Below are positions 1-10,465 of a DNA stretch of 64,000 nt, in pieces. The notes beneath the pieces are model-generated. The model was not told the DNA's origin. It searched no databases and was given only the letters and a program-made list of their open reading frames with translations. The position numbers and the translations under genes were made by a program. Source of the DNA: Paramacrobiotus metropolitanus (Eukaryota > Tardigrada > Eutardigrada > Parachela > Macrobiotidae); assembly GCF_019649055.1 (NCBI RefSeq), contig NW_026570464.1, positions 38,619-102,618 on the forward strand, written 5' to 3'. Within the stretch, counting starts at the first letter, position 1. Every line of letters begins with the position of its first letter.

Positions 1-2
1 CC

Positions 3-3000
3 AAAAAGGCTGGTCCAAAGGCACATGACCAGGGCCAACAGCCCGCGAGTCAGTCGCCACTCATGTTTGAGGACGATGGCCCAACCTACACAACGCCATC
101 GCCAACCAATGACGTCATCGGCGCGTCTGGCCCGTCCAAACCGGACGAAGAGCCAATTGTGGACCTGGCCCAACTTAGCAGGGCCACAGCCAGGATGGAC
201 CTAAACCGGCCTTCCTGGGACACAACCCGCGCCAGCGTCACCCCGCCAAAGCTGAACCAGGCAACCCGGCCCGAGGAGCTCGACGAAATCGACCAACTCA
301 GGACCACAGTACGGGACCTGACCAAACAGCTGGCGGATATTGCAGAAGCAACCCTGCTATCCGAACGTTGGATGCAGGACGAGATCTGCAGGCACAAAGA
401 CCTTGCGTTCCAATCGGACGCAGAGGCTAAACGTGTCTCGGCCATACTGGCCCAGACCCAACTTGAGCTAACTCAGCTCAAGTTGTCACCATGTCCTAAT
501 GCTGAGCGAGACCAGCTCTACACGACAATCCACAGCCTAGAAACGGCTGTGGCGGGCCTTGAAGCCCTGCTCACCTCTACGAGGACCGAGCTGGCCAAAG
601 CCAGGGACGACTTGGCTGCGGCCCGGGCCACTATTGATGACACTGACTCTGAGGCGGACCGCCTTCAGAGAGAAAACGAGCGTCTCACCGACGACTTGTC
701 CAATTTGCAGGACGAAATCAACCGCCTGCGGAATGGATACAACCTTCTTTATGAGAGTCACCAGAACCTCATGAAGACTATCCAACAAGGAGGACTGATG
801 AGCCAAACGGTTCAGCAGAAGGAAGCACAAAACGTGCAACTCCAGCAACAGATCGTTGCCCTCCAGAGCCAGCTCAACACCGAAGCAACCATTCGGGTCC
901 AACTTGAGCAAAACAGCGCCATTGGACATCAAAACTTCGTCCAATTGGAGCAGGCCTTCAATCAAGCCAAACAGGTGATCCAGGGCCAACAAGACCGGAT
1001 CATCGTTTTGGAGGCCAATAATGCCGGCCTGGTCAAAGACTACCAGGCGGCCACCCAACGTATAACTGAGCTAAACGAGGACCTGGAAAGGCTAAACATG
1101 GAAAACGCCTGTTTAGATGCGGAGAAATCACATCTCGCTGATATAAACTCCGAGTTGTCCGCAGGACCACCGTCCTACCATACCTTTCCGGACTCGGACA
1201 CACAACGTCGACAAGAAAAAGTCGACGAGGCTCTGCGGCAGGGCCAACGCTTCTACCGAGAGCCAGTGTATCACCAGCAGAACTATCAAGTGAATATGGC
1301 TGTGGAGGGACCATCGGTTGGAGATCTTCCAAAGGGGCCAACCATACCCGCGCCTCCCAGCCCGGTGGACCGCGGAACATCAACGGCGACAGTAACACTG
1401 CCGCCACCACCAGTCCCGGTCACCACAACAGCCACTACTGGTCCAACGACGATAGTGACGCCTGCAACGCAGACTTATCCGTCTACGTCAAGCGGGTCAA
1501 GCTTTGATCCGAGCCAGGCAACACCCAGCCACAGCTACTTCGGATCAAGGCCACCATACCCGTCCTTGTATCCGTCGATATTCCCGAACATGGACTTCAA
1601 TTTTAGTCCACAACCGGCCACAAGCCAGGCTCACACCAGCGCCATGGATCCAAACCGGACCAACCCAATGAGCCCAACGCTCGGGCCATCGGCCATGCAA
1701 GGACAGATAGGAGGCCAAAGTGGTACACCAACGGTGCAACCACCACTAGTAGGCCAACTAAGCCTATTTGGCCCTCCTATCACGGCGGCAGCCCAAACGG
1801 GCCAAGCTCAGCCACAGATGGGCCAAACCACGCCCACAGGCCAAAACGTGCCCCAACCACCAAGCATACCGCCAACAGCGGCCATGCCACCAGGACCAGC
1901 AGCCCAACCAGGCCAGGGCCAAAATGCGCCCATGTTGGTCCAGCTCCCGAATGGAGCATACGCATGGATGGCGTCCAACGGGGCTATCCAGATTGTACCG
2001 GGCCAACCATTGTGGGCCCAACCTCAGCAAGTGCCGCTAACACCACAGCAGCCAACACCTGCCCCATCACCACCGGTCAGCCCAGCTCTCTCAACCAGAG
2101 AGCAAATTAAAGAAATGGCCCAAGAGATGGGAAAAGCCACCGCGAGAGCTCAAGTCCGCACCGAGTTGCCAAAATTTGATGGCAACAAAACAATGGTGAA
2201 AGGATGGCTTGCACAGGTCCGACGAATCTGTAAGCAGTCGTTCGATCTGAAGAAACCAGATCCGGACTTTATGAGCCGCATTTACATGGCCGTATCAGAT
2301 CCTGTAAAGGAATGGTACACTGGCCAAGCCAATCGTGAAGACGAGGACGGTTGGACAGTGGAACAGTGGCTTCAGAAATTTGCCACTCGTTACGGCGATG
2401 ATAAGCAGCAGGCAACTGCCATGGGAGAAATCACACATCGGTACTACCAGCACCTGACCGAAACCCCTGAGCAGTATTACGACGCCATGCTGACCCTCCA
2501 GACGCGCGCTGGCTTGGACGACACCATGACCCTCCACTTCCTGAGGGAGAACGTGAAGGAGCCAGAACTGCGCCGCGCTCTGGACATCCGGATACCAAAG
2601 TCACCGGCAGAATTCCGGGACTATGTCCGGCAGTACACAATGGGAAAGCCGGAGTACGAAGGGAAAGCAAGCCGCGGATACCCAACAAGCCGAACGGCCA
2701 TACAAACGCCACCAGCCCAAGTCGTACCACAACAACCGGCACTCTATCCCCCGCAGGCTACACAAGCCCAAATTGAGGCAACATACGCCGCCATCGCGGC
2801 CTTGAACTTAGCCTCCCCACAACGTGGGTCTACACCGCCAAATGGCGGTAGTGGCGGCTATGGCCAGGCCCGAAACCAGGGCAACTATGGCTACAGCCAG
2901 GGCAACAGCGGCGGAGGACCAAAGGGCAAGTTCTCCAAGGGCCAAAACGCCAGCTTTAGCGGAAACCAAAGCGGCAACAGCCCTGGAGGACAAAACCGAA

Positions 3001-3509
3001 GCCCGGGAGGCCAGAGTGGCCAACGCCAGACTCTGAGCCCCGAAGAGGCCCGCAGACAAGAGGACATGTACATCGACCGGGTCGAGCGCATGTTCGAGCG
3101 ATGGGCCAAAGACGGGATAATTACCTGCAACCACCACCCAACCGACGGCTGTGGCTACGCGAACAGGCCATATGGCGAAAATCCAAACCGAAAATGGTAT
3201 TTGGATTGGCGAAATCGCTATCAAAAAGGCTACCCTACCGGGTCAGCCAATCCTAACCGCCTCGGCTTAGTGCCACCCAAACAACCCAGACCACCGCGTG
3301 GTAATGGAGGGACAGGCAGCCGAAGGCAGTCCACCGGCTCAGGAAGTGGGTCCGGTGGCGGCAACCGACAGAATGGTCCAAAGCAGGGATACCAGACGCC
3401 AGCCAACGAAAGGGCAGCGTTACCACCCATACCGGACCAGCTGGTGAAGCCAAATGGCAACAGCGGCGGCGGCCCTAACCGGGCCAGCCCAACCGCGGGA
3501 AACGCATAA
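3..3509 (+). CDS. gag: Gag polyprotein of giant Gypsy element (start may lie upstream)
   Basis: The frame is open from base 3, so the ATG at 63 is only the first one in view and the true start may be outside the window. Residues (from the ATG) about 70-370 are heptad-rich coiled coil (many E, Q, L, N). About 400-690 is a Pro/Gln/Thr-rich linker. About 700-880 holds a retrotransposon Gag/capsid domain (LPKFDGNKTMVKGWL, then the WTVEQWLQKFATRYGD and YYDAMLTLQ helices). The C-terminus is Gly/Asn/Arg-rich with an unusual Cys/His patch (CNHHPTDGC) instead of a CCHC knuckle. At 1,148 residues it is much longer than ordinary Gypsy Gag. TAA at 3507-3509 ends it; the protease is in another frame after a 92-nt gap. 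Confidence 0.88.
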   Translation, partial: KKAGPKAHDQGQQPASQSPLMFEDDGPTYTTPSPTNDVIGASGPSKPDEEPIVDLAQLSRATARMDLNRPSWDTTRASVTPPKLNQATRPEELDEIDQLRTTVRDLTKQLADIAEATLLSERWMQDEICRHKDLAFQSDAEAKRVSAILAQTQLELTQLKLSPCPNAERDQLYTTIHSLETAVAGLEALLTSTRTELAKARDDLAAARATIDDTDSEADRLQRENERLTDDLSNLQDEINRLRNGYNLLYESHQNLMKTIQQGGLMSQTVQQKEAQNVQLQQQIVALQSQLNTEATIRVQLEQNSAIGHQNFVQLEQAFNQAKQVIQGQQDRIIVLEANNAGLVKDYQAATQRITELNEDLERLNMENACLDAEKSHLADINSELSAGPPSYHTFPDSDTQRRQEKVDEALRQGQRFYREPVYHQQNYQVNMAVEGPSVGDLPKGPTIPAPPSPVDRGTSTATVTLPPPPVPVTTTATTGPTTIVTPATQTYPSTSSGSSFDPSQATPSHSYFGSRPPYPSLYPSIFPNMDFNFSPQPATSQAHTSAMDPNRTNPMSPTLGPSAMQGQIGGQSGTPTVQPPLVGQLSLFGPPITAAAQTGQAQPQMGQTTPTGQNVPQPPSIPPTAAMPPGPAAQPGQGQNAPMLVQLPNGAYAWMASNGAIQIVPGQPLWAQPQQVPLTPQQPTPAPSPPVSPALSTREQIKEMAQEMGKATARAQVRTELPKFDGNKTMVKGWLAQVRRICKQSFDLKKPDPDFMSRIYMAVSDPVKEWYTGQANREDEDGWTVEQWLQKFATRYGDDKQQATAMGEITHRYYQHLTETPEQYYDAMLTLQTRAGLDDTMTLHFLRENVKEPELRRALDIRIPKSPAEFRDYVRQYTMGKPEYEGKASRGYPTSRTAIQTPPAQVVPQQPALYPPQATQAQIEATYAAIAALNLASPQRGSTPPNGGSGGYGQARNQGNYGYSQGNSGGGPKGKFSKGQNASFSGNQSGNSPGGQNRSPGGQSGQRQTLSPEEARRQEDMYIDRVERMFERWAKDGIITCNHHPTDGCGYANRPYGENPNRKWYLDWRNRYQKGYPTGSANPNRLGLVPPKQPRPPRGNGGTGSRRQSTGSGSGSGGGNRQNGPKQGYQTPANERAALPPIPDQLVKPNGNSGGGPNRASPTAGNA

Positions 3510-3601
3510 GGTCGGGGAGTATCGGCAATTCACCCGACCTGAGACCGGAACCGAAACCGCCGGACATAACCCATACTATTACTAATCCGCACTTAACCTA
3601 C

Positions 3602-4894
3602 ATGGATCCCAAACTAACCCCTACGGCTCAACAGCCCACCAGTGGATCCAGGCTTTGCGCCAAACCAGCGCCTAAGCCACCTGGCTCTAAAAGCGATGCC
3701 AGGCCGACAGTCGTATTGCAAGCGACCAAGTCGATTTTCGGAGCCTCAACTAACCCCAAGGCCAACCGATCACCAAAACTCGGAGCCTCAACCAACCCTA
3801 AGGCCAACCGAATACGTGGCAAAGCGAGACGTCGCACCACGAACATGACGTATCCTAAATCGGCGTCAGACACATCCTCCGACAGCGCAACGGAAGGATG
3901 GTCCGTACAAGATACGGACAGCGAGGTCGGATCCTTAAAAGATTGGACAACCGAACCTCTTGAGGCGTCAAGTCCCCGTACCTGCTGGCCCCAGATCGGT
4001 GGACAACCCCTCGGCACCACACCAACGGTGCGAACTATAAACAGCTCACGGACCTTCCTTAACACCAAAAGTATGTTTTCCACCCTACGGGTTGCGGAAA
4101 CACCACCACAGGAAGAGTCTGTCCAACAGCAGCCACCTTCACCTCACTACGCTCCTGATGATCCAGGACCAGTGTCGCTAATCCCCATTGTACCAGTGAT
4201 GCGGGAAGTGACAGTTGGCCTGGATGAGAATCGCAAACCGAAAACCGTCAGAGCATGGACGCACAAAGTCCAAATTGGACCAGTCCACACGCTCGCCATG
4301 CTGGACACTGGAGCCGAGACATCCCTCATCAGCCAGCAATTCTGCACCGCCAATGGCATCAAAACAGAGCCGTTAGGACGGAACACCAAAATCCTTGGTG
4401 TCGGCGGACAAACCGCCTTCGTGGTCTCCCACTGCTGCACCGTACAAGTGACACTGCAGGGATACAAGAGCCACCACACGTTCTTCGTCCAACCGACGTT
4501 AACGGACGTGCGCGTATTACTTGGCTGTGACTATCTCCAATCCAAGTTTACCTTCATCCTTAAGCCAAACGAAGAAATCGTTTGGGACGCGGTAAAGTCT
4601 ATCCCGATACCAGAGGCACCGGGACCCGATGATGAAGTGAGAGTTAATCGGCTTGATCACCCGAAAGGTTCTCCTTCTACCTGTTGGGAATGCCTGGACA
4701 CCATTGAAAGCCTCATATGGGAGCTGCGCGTCCATAACGCAATCGAGCGTTATATGACTCAATTCCGTGCAGGCATACTCAAGCCAAATCACGGGATAGT
4801 AAAGACTATCCCGATACCAGAGGCACCGGGCCAACGGCCGGTGCCTGACAGAGAAACTAACGTACCGCTAACGTGGGCGCAGATAGCAGACTAG
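3602..4894 (+). CDS. Retropepsin-like aspartic protease
   Basis: A retroviral-type protease that would cleave Gag and Pol. Catalytic motif LDTGAETSLI is at about residues 234-243 (Asp codon at 4304), with a GVGGQ flap-like stretch and the conserved VLLGCDYL near residue 300. The N-terminal 190 residues are basic and Ser/Pro-rich and contain a direct repeat of ASTNPKANR. The C-terminal part carries two IPIPEAPG peptides encoded by short RNA hairpins (4602-4624, 4810-4830). TAG at 4892 ends the frame. The same frame is open again directly after it and meets a second TAG at 4979, so the gene probably once ran on into the connector. Confidence 0.82.
   Translation: MDPKLTPTAQQPTSGSRLCAKPAPKPPGSKSDARPTVVLQATKSIFGASTNPKANRSPKLGASTNPKANRIRGKARRRTTNMTYPKSASDTSSDSATEGWSVQDTDSEVGSLKDWTTEPLEASSPRTCWPQIGGQPLGTTPTVRTINSSRTFLNTKSMFSTLRVAETPPQEESVQQQPPSPHYAPDDPGPVSLIPIVPVMREVTVGLDENRKPKTVRAWTHKVQIGPVHTLAMLDTGAETSLISQQFCTANGIKTEPLGRNTKILGVGGQTAFVVSHCCTVQVTLQGYKSHHTFFVQPTLTDVRVLLGCDYLQSKFTFILKPNEEIVWDAVKSIPIPEAPGPDDEVRVNRLDHPKGSPSTCWECLDTIESLIWELRVHNAIERYMTQFRAGILKPNHGIVKTIPIPEAPGQRPVPDRETNVPLTWAQIAD
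4602..4830 (+). repeat. Two short hairpins with ACCAGAGGCA loop
   Basis: At 4602-4624 TCCCG pairs with CGGGA across a loop containing ACCAGAGGCA. At 4810-4830 CCCG pairs with CGGG across the same loop. The matching loop with a different stem occurs three times in Gypsy B (29928-30184). Each copy encodes IP(I/V)PEA in frame, so peptide-level constraint is the alternative explanation. Confidence 0.6.
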
Positions 4895-4993
4895 TACGGA
4901 CCATTCGCCCAAGAACTGGACGACTTGGTCCAAGAAGGAGCTTTATGGGAGGACGAACGTCTAGCCCTCGTGTGGGAATAGAGGGAGTACCAC

Positions 4994-6360
4994 ATGGAAA
5001 TGCCGAAAGCACTCCAAAAGATGTGCACGGATTTTTTCGACGACGTAATAACGCTTCGAAAACAAGTGGCCCAACATCCTGGCTTAAGCGTCAGCATACG
5101 GCCAAAGTACGACCTGAGCCTGACTAACGTTAGGACCATACCGGAACCATTGCCGGAAGCTGCACCGCATATAGCGACAAAAGTGCGCTTCAATGATGGC
5201 CCACACCCAGAACAGGGAGGCCATCGAAGGGACACCAGCCAGAACGAGCAGGACCCTTCATCAGAGGAAGTCCAACTGACTTGTCCTCTATGTGGAGACG
5301 GCGTTGAAGCGGTAATACGGGCCATACAAACCCGTTCGACTCAACGTTGGGCAAAAGGCCGACCAGCCTCGCCACTCCCAAATGGGGACCGTCCAACCAC
5401 TTTGGCGGAACCGGACGAACCTGAAAAACAGGGAATCGCAACCGGAGCGCCAGAGATCCAAGAAATGGATCCCGTGACCAAACCGGCACCAACAGTGGCC
5501 GGAGGAGCGCCAACCTCTAACGAGGGCAATGGCAAGCCAAAACCCGAGCAAGAAGACAAACCCGAGTCTACCGATTCGGACGTCCAAAGCTCAAGTGACT
5601 CACCGGACACGGACTCCGATAACCAATCATCGGAGGAGTCAAGCGATGAAGAAGAGGACACAGAAATTCTCCAACTCCGAGCCGAGGCACCGGTAATCCG
5701 CAAACTGCGGACCGAACGTCCAACGGACTGCCTCAAGGAAGAGAGAGAAGTCGTCTTCGTTCATCAGCGGTACAACTTACCAGCCTACTCAACTTGCTGG
5801 ATTAAGGTCCGGTCCTATCGGACTATGGACCCGGGACGGCCAATCCACTTTAAATCGCTGAGACGACCACACCGCTTGGTTATACCGATCGAAGCGGAGG
5901 TCCAAACTCGAAACAGCGAACACGCGTGGATTCAGGTCCAAAATAAGTCCCGACGCGACTAAATTCTCCGCAAAGGTGCAAAAGTTGGCCATATGTACTA
6001 CAGTGACATATATGAGCCAGACATCAAGGAGGACGGCGTAGATTGGTCAATTCCCAATGCCGACGCCTTACCATGGCCAAAAGCGGCAGGGAATAATCCA
6101 AACCGGTACCGCACTATTAACGACCATGCTATGGTCCGGGCAACTGTAAAAGTGGAGCTCCCACCGGAGTCCGTCACCCCGGTCCAAGTCAGCATCGACT
6201 TTCCTGTCGACCCGAGACAGAAACTCATGTACCTCGGAAGCCAAGATACCAAACGGAGTCTGGCCATGCTCGACGGACCAGTCCGGCATGATGGCAACAG
6301 TTTCACCATACTGGTGTCAAACTATTCCAAGAGCCCCACATACTCCGGAAAGGAGTCAAC
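4994..6360 (+). pseudogene. Protease-RT connector of Pol (acidic region plus dUTPase-like beta domain), broken
   Basis: This is the same frame as the protease. 4994-5962 encodes a charged protein with a long Ser/Asp/Glu tract (about residues 160-225) and ends in TAA at 5960. The frame reopens at once; 5993 onward encodes a beta-rich segment (VRATVKVELPPESVTPVQV and the following strands). This resembles the barrel domain found between protease and RT in several Gypsy Pol proteins. Near 6335, in a CCCC run, the coding frame moves to that of RT: the downstream frame reads HILRKGVNMGQVEPYEE upstream of the RT ATG. It is either a decayed copy or a frameshift site. I do not recognise the acidic part. 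Confidence 0.6.
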
Positions 6361-9300
6361 ATGGGCCAAGTGGAGCCATACGAGGAAATCTCGGATGAAG
6401 ACTACGCCAAGATCAACTCCCTCCAAACCGGAGAGGAAGATCCTGAAGTGGAACGCGAAATTCGCGCCCACATCGCCAACGCACATTTCGGTGACCACCT
6501 GACCGAAGAGCAGACCGCTCTACTCCGTCAGGACTTATGGGAACTCCGGGCCATATTCCCGACGTCCAAAAAGCCTTACGGCGACGTTAAGGGAGTGACC
6601 CACGTCATAGAAGTTGGCGACGCTGCACCAATTAAAATGAACCTAACTCGAACGAGTTGGAAGGGACGAGAGTTCATAAACAAGCACGTCCAAGAAATGT
6701 TGGACCAAGGCGTAATTGAACCGTCCATGGCAGCGTGGAGTTTCCCAGTGGTCCTCGCTTCGAAGAAAAACGGCGACGGGACCATGGGCACCAGGTTCTG
6801 CATAAACTACATAAAGCTGAACTCGGTGACCAAGAAGAATAATTACCCATTGCCCAATCCAGACGAACTTCTGGATCAATGTGCAGGCAACGCCTATTAC
6901 GGCAAGGTAGATTGTCAGTCCGGATTCTGGCAAATCCCTATGGATCCAGGGTCAATGGACTACACTACCTTCGTGACTCCAGATGGGATGTTCCGGTTCA
7001 AACGAATGCCGTTCGGCGTCTGCAACGGGCCAGCCACATTCCAAATGACAATGGACAAGATCATGGCGCCAGCACGCAAACAGGGCGGCGTCTTCGCATA
7101 CATCGACGACGTGATATTCTTCGGCAAGACATTCGAGGAATTCAGGAAAGCGTTTAGAAACACGCTCCTCTGCCTCCGAGACGCCGGAATCACGATAAAA
7201 CTGTCGAAGTGCGAATTTGGAATGGAAAAACTCCAATTCCTTGGACACATCCTCACCAAGGACGGTGTCCATACTGATCCCGAGAAGGTAGCGGCCATCG
7301 CCGATAAACTACCGCCCAAGACCGAGCGCCAACTTCGCTCGTTCCTTGGACTCGCAAAATATTACCGGAAGTTTATTCTGGGCTACGCCCAGAAGACTTC
7401 CAAGATGTATGAACTCCTGCGGAAGGAAAGTTCAGTGAAGAACGACTGGACCGACGCCCACACCGCAGAGTTCAATGAAATTAAAAAGGCCCTAACGGAA
7501 GCCCCAATATTGGCCAAATTCGATGCGACCAAACAGACCACCATCGAATGTGATGCAAGTGGCGCTGGCATCGGAGCCATACTCAGCCAGGACTCGAGGC
7601 CAATCGCCTACGCAAGCCGTGTCCTACATGGAGCTGAGAAGAACTACGGCGTAACCGAATGGGAATGCTTAGCCGTAGTGTGGGCCGTCCAGAAGTTTAA
7701 GCATTACATTGACCACGGACCTTTCACAGTAAGGACGGACCACAGAGCTCTAACCAATCTGCTCAGATGCGAGTCTAACCGGCCCGGCATCAATCCTCGT
7801 CTTACTCGATGGGCCCTCGCCTTACAGGGACGGGACATCACCATTGAGTACAAACCAGGCACATTCTGTGACAATGCCGACGCATCGTCCAGATGGCCAC
7901 TCGAACGGGACGATGACAAAGGCCCACACGAAGAGTTGGACCAAGTCCCTAACTTCGAGGATTACAAGGACGAGATTCCAGCACGCATCATAAAGGTGCG
8001 CAGGCTGCAAGTCACGGACGAGGACCCCGCAAATGAATGGGACAAGCCTCTCCTGCCCGATTGCAACGCAATCACAGATTGGGACCAGTTCAGCACGGCG
8101 GACATAAGGGTGATTAACGTACCGGCGCCCGTACCGGGAGAGCCAGAGCCCGAAGTCCCACCGTGTCCAGAAAAAGTTACGGACCGCACCGCGCAAGAAC
8201 TGCGACGGATGCAACACCGTGACCCAACTCTGGCCAAGAAAATCCATGAGCTGGAACACCAAAGCGAAATGGACAAGAGGTCCAAATTACCTGAACATTA
8301 CCAGATGGACAAAGGTGTGCTCTACCGACTCACCGACATCAATGCGAAACTCGAAAGGAGATTCGTTGTCCCTCTGTTCATGCAGAAGAATATCATCCAG
8401 TCCCTCCACGATGGAAAAACAGGGAACCACTTTGGATACCGCAAAACCATTGAAGCAGCCAAACTTCGGTACTACTGGGACCGCATGAGCTGCGACATAC
8501 ACGACTACATCGATCGATGTCAGACGTGTATTTTCGGCAAAGTACCGCAACGAGCTACCTACGGTAAGCTGCAACCGACCGAAGCTGTCGCACCTTGGTA
8601 CCGCGTCTTCGCCGACTTCAAAGGACCTCTACCGGTGACCCAAACCAAGAAATACCGGTATATTGCTGTGGTGGTCGACCAAATGACGAAGTTCACCATA
8701 GCCCGGCCGACCAAGACAAATTCGGCCAAAGAATTCGAGAAGTTCTTTGTCGAAGAAGTTGTACTAAAGTACGGCATGCCACATACAATGCATTCCGACC
8801 GGGGCACGCATTTTACGGCAAAATCCTTCGCCAAAGTGGCGAAAATCTTCGGCATCGAGCAGACCTTCGGATCCGCTTATCATCCAGAGGGCCAAGGCCA
8901 AGTCGAACGCCAGATGCAAACCATCTGGGATGGAATTCGAAACTTTGGCGGCGCCGGCGACGAACACCGTTGGCACCGGGCCCTACCTTACGTGATTTCC
9001 GGCATGAACCGTGCCGTGCACGCAACCACCGGATTCTCGCCATACCACATGTTGTTTGGACGAGAAATGACCATACCACAAGACGTCCTCGCTGGGACCA
9101 ACGTCCCAGAAACTTTTACGACTAACGAACGTTATGTCAAGAGGATGCAGCAGCGCCTGAACCGGGCGCATGAAATCGCCAAAACGCGGATCGAAGAAGG
9201 GTTCCTAAGGGATGCGGCCATCTACAACAAAAAGAAGTCGCAGGCCGAGTTCAAGAAGCGGGACTTGGTCACCCTGAAGAACATGGTGGACGACCCGACT

Positions 9301-9969
9301 AATCCAAACAAGTTCGAAGGCGTCTACATTGTTATCGGCATACCTAAGCCGAACACTTACTGGATCCGAGAGCGGGACACCGGTGTGGAACACACCGTAT
9401 GTGTTGACCGCCTAAAGCCGTACCTTAACCCGAACGGCCCGAGTCGCAGAATAAGACGCTCATCCAAGAAGAAGAGCGGCGACGCGGAACCTGAACCCAC
9501 AGAGTCGGAAAGGTGCAACAATAAGGCAGAGCCGGGACAAGATGCAGAGCTCTCACACGCCCAGAGCAAACTTGAGACGTTGCTGAAGAAGCAGAAGCCC
9601 GGAAAGGGCCCGTCCAAGAAACTTGTGGCGGAGCAACAAAAGACTTTGCGAATCCCTGGCTATGGCCCACCTGATCCAAAGACATCAGACCTAGAGCCAC
9701 CAGTGAAGCGTGGCCCCGGCCGACCTCGAAAGGCCAAACCGGATTTCGAGACACCGGCGCTGACAAAGCTTCAAAACCAGCCGTTAGCCGTCATTGACCC
9801 GATTTGGCTCCGGCGGAACCAGAAAAAAGGACATCCGTCACGGACAAGCCAGCGGCGACCGAAGAGCCAAAAGTGGCTCGGGCGCCTAAGGAAAAGCCCA
9901 AAAGACCAAAAACGCCCAAGAAGCCGAAGGCAACCCTTACGGCCCAGCAAGTCCTGGAAGAGGACGTAG
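6361..9969 (+). CDS. pol: Pol: reverse transcriptase, RNase H, integrase
   Basis: RT spans about residues 70-340 with RFCINYIKLN, FWQIPMDP, PFGVCNGPATFQ and the catalytic YIDD (about residue 247). RNase H begins at IECDASGAG (Asp about 398) and contains ECLAVVWAVQKFKHYI and RTDHRAL. The integrase has an HHCC zinc finger (about 683-727, ending CQTC) and a D,D-35-E core: FADFKG Asp 752, HSDRGTH Asp 813, GQVERQM Glu 849. The C-terminal GPY/F-like region and an AT-hook-like GPGRPRKAK follow. The last 50 residues are Arg/Ser-rich and probably out of frame: the next frame (9798-10154) continues a Lys/Pro/Glu-rich tail typical of the preceding sequence. Order RT-RH-IN places it in Ty3/Gypsy. Confidence 0.95.
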   Translation: MGQVEPYEEISDEDYAKINSLQTGEEDPEVEREIRAHIANAHFGDHLTEEQTALLRQDLWELRAIFPTSKKPYGDVKGVTHVIEVGDAAPIKMNLTRTSWKGREFINKHVQEMLDQGVIEPSMAAWSFPVVLASKKNGDGTMGTRFCINYIKLNSVTKKNNYPLPNPDELLDQCAGNAYYGKVDCQSGFWQIPMDPGSMDYTTFVTPDGMFRFKRMPFGVCNGPATFQMTMDKIMAPARKQGGVFAYIDDVIFFGKTFEEFRKAFRNTLLCLRDAGITIKLSKCEFGMEKLQFLGHILTKDGVHTDPEKVAAIADKLPPKTERQLRSFLGLAKYYRKFILGYAQKTSKMYELLRKESSVKNDWTDAHTAEFNEIKKALTEAPILAKFDATKQTTIECDASGAGIGAILSQDSRPIAYASRVLHGAEKNYGVTEWECLAVVWAVQKFKHYIDHGPFTVRTDHRALTNLLRCESNRPGINPRLTRWALALQGRDITIEYKPGTFCDNADASSRWPLERDDDKGPHEELDQVPNFEDYKDEIPARIIKVRRLQVTDEDPANEWDKPLLPDCNAITDWDQFSTADIRVINVPAPVPGEPEPEVPPCPEKVTDRTAQELRRMQHRDPTLAKKIHELEHQSEMDKRSKLPEHYQMDKGVLYRLTDINAKLERRFVVPLFMQKNIIQSLHDGKTGNHFGYRKTIEAAKLRYYWDRMSCDIHDYIDRCQTCIFGKVPQRATYGKLQPTEAVAPWYRVFADFKGPLPVTQTKKYRYIAVVVDQMTKFTIARPTKTNSAKEFEKFFVEEVVLKYGMPHTMHSDRGTHFTAKSFAKVAKIFGIEQTFGSAYHPEGQGQVERQMQTIWDGIRNFGGAGDEHRWHRALPYVISGMNRAVHATTGFSPYHMLFGREMTIPQDVLAGTNVPETFTTNERYVKRMQQRLNRAHEIAKTRIEEGFLRDAAIYNKKKSQAEFKKRDLVTLKNMVDDPTNPNKFEGVYIVIGIPKPNTYWIRERDTGVEHTVCVDRLKPYLNPNGPSRRIRRSSKKKSGDAEPEPTESERCNNKAEPGQDAELSHAQSKLETLLKKQKPGKGPSKKLVAEQQKTLRIPGYGPPDPKTSDLEPPVKRGPGRPRKAKPDFETPALTKLQNQPLAVIDPIWLRRNQKKGHPSRTSQRRPKSQKWLGRLRKSPKDQKRPRSRRQPLRPSKSWKRT

Positions 9970-10154
9970 TTGCTGAAGATGAGGCGGATACCCGCATAAC
10001 CACAGGACGGGAAAAATCTGAGAAAGTCTCAAAGGGCAAAAAGCAGAAGTCCAATACAGTCCCACCGGACGTATCGGACAAGTCCAGTACCGTCCCACCG
10101 GACGTACTGGACAAGGCGGTTGATAAGGCTGGACAGAATGACGCTCTAAAATAA
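9798..10154 (+). pseudogene. Probable true C-terminal tail of Pol, shifted frame
   Basis: This frame opens after TGA at 9795 and reads through a Lys/Pro/Glu-rich stretch of about 115 residues with a VPPDV repeat, ending TAA. It overlaps the last 170 nt of the Pol frame. Its composition matches the basic, Pro-rich tail upstream, while the overlapping Pol frame becomes Arg/Ser-rich. I infer a small indel near 9800-9840 (an AAAAAA run at 9832). A short independent gene is the alternative. Confidence 0.5.
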
Positions 10155-10465
10155 TATCCGACATGGTAGACTTAGAATTAGTCTAACTAACATAAAGTCC
10201 CACGATCGTCTCTGTGATACGCTACCGAAATTAACTAACCTAAATTTAACTAACCTAAATTTAAAAGACCAGTAGCTTAGAAGTAGCTTAATTTGGTCCA
10301 ATACCTGACAACCATATCTGACATGGTTTAACCATATCTAACCTTATCCGACATGATAGCCTAGGAGTAGCGTAAAACTATAAATTACCTACTGGTTAGT
10401 TCAAGAAAAAGTAGGTAGGAGTCTAACACCGCGTGATTCGTCTCGTGACAGCGCCCCATTCAACG
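10155..10465 (+). other. Intergenic spacer between pol and ORF-A
   Basis: AT-richer than the flanks. It contains short direct repeats (AACTAACCTAAATTT twice near 10230-10262 and TCCGACATG/ATCTGACATGG several times). It may carry a splice acceptor or promoter for the downstream ORFs, but no signal stands out. Confidence 0.4.

Noticed and set aside
2808-3224. Long antisense ORFs under gag and other giant-element genes
   Set aside because: They mirror GC-rich codon use on the coding strand and have no motif of their own.
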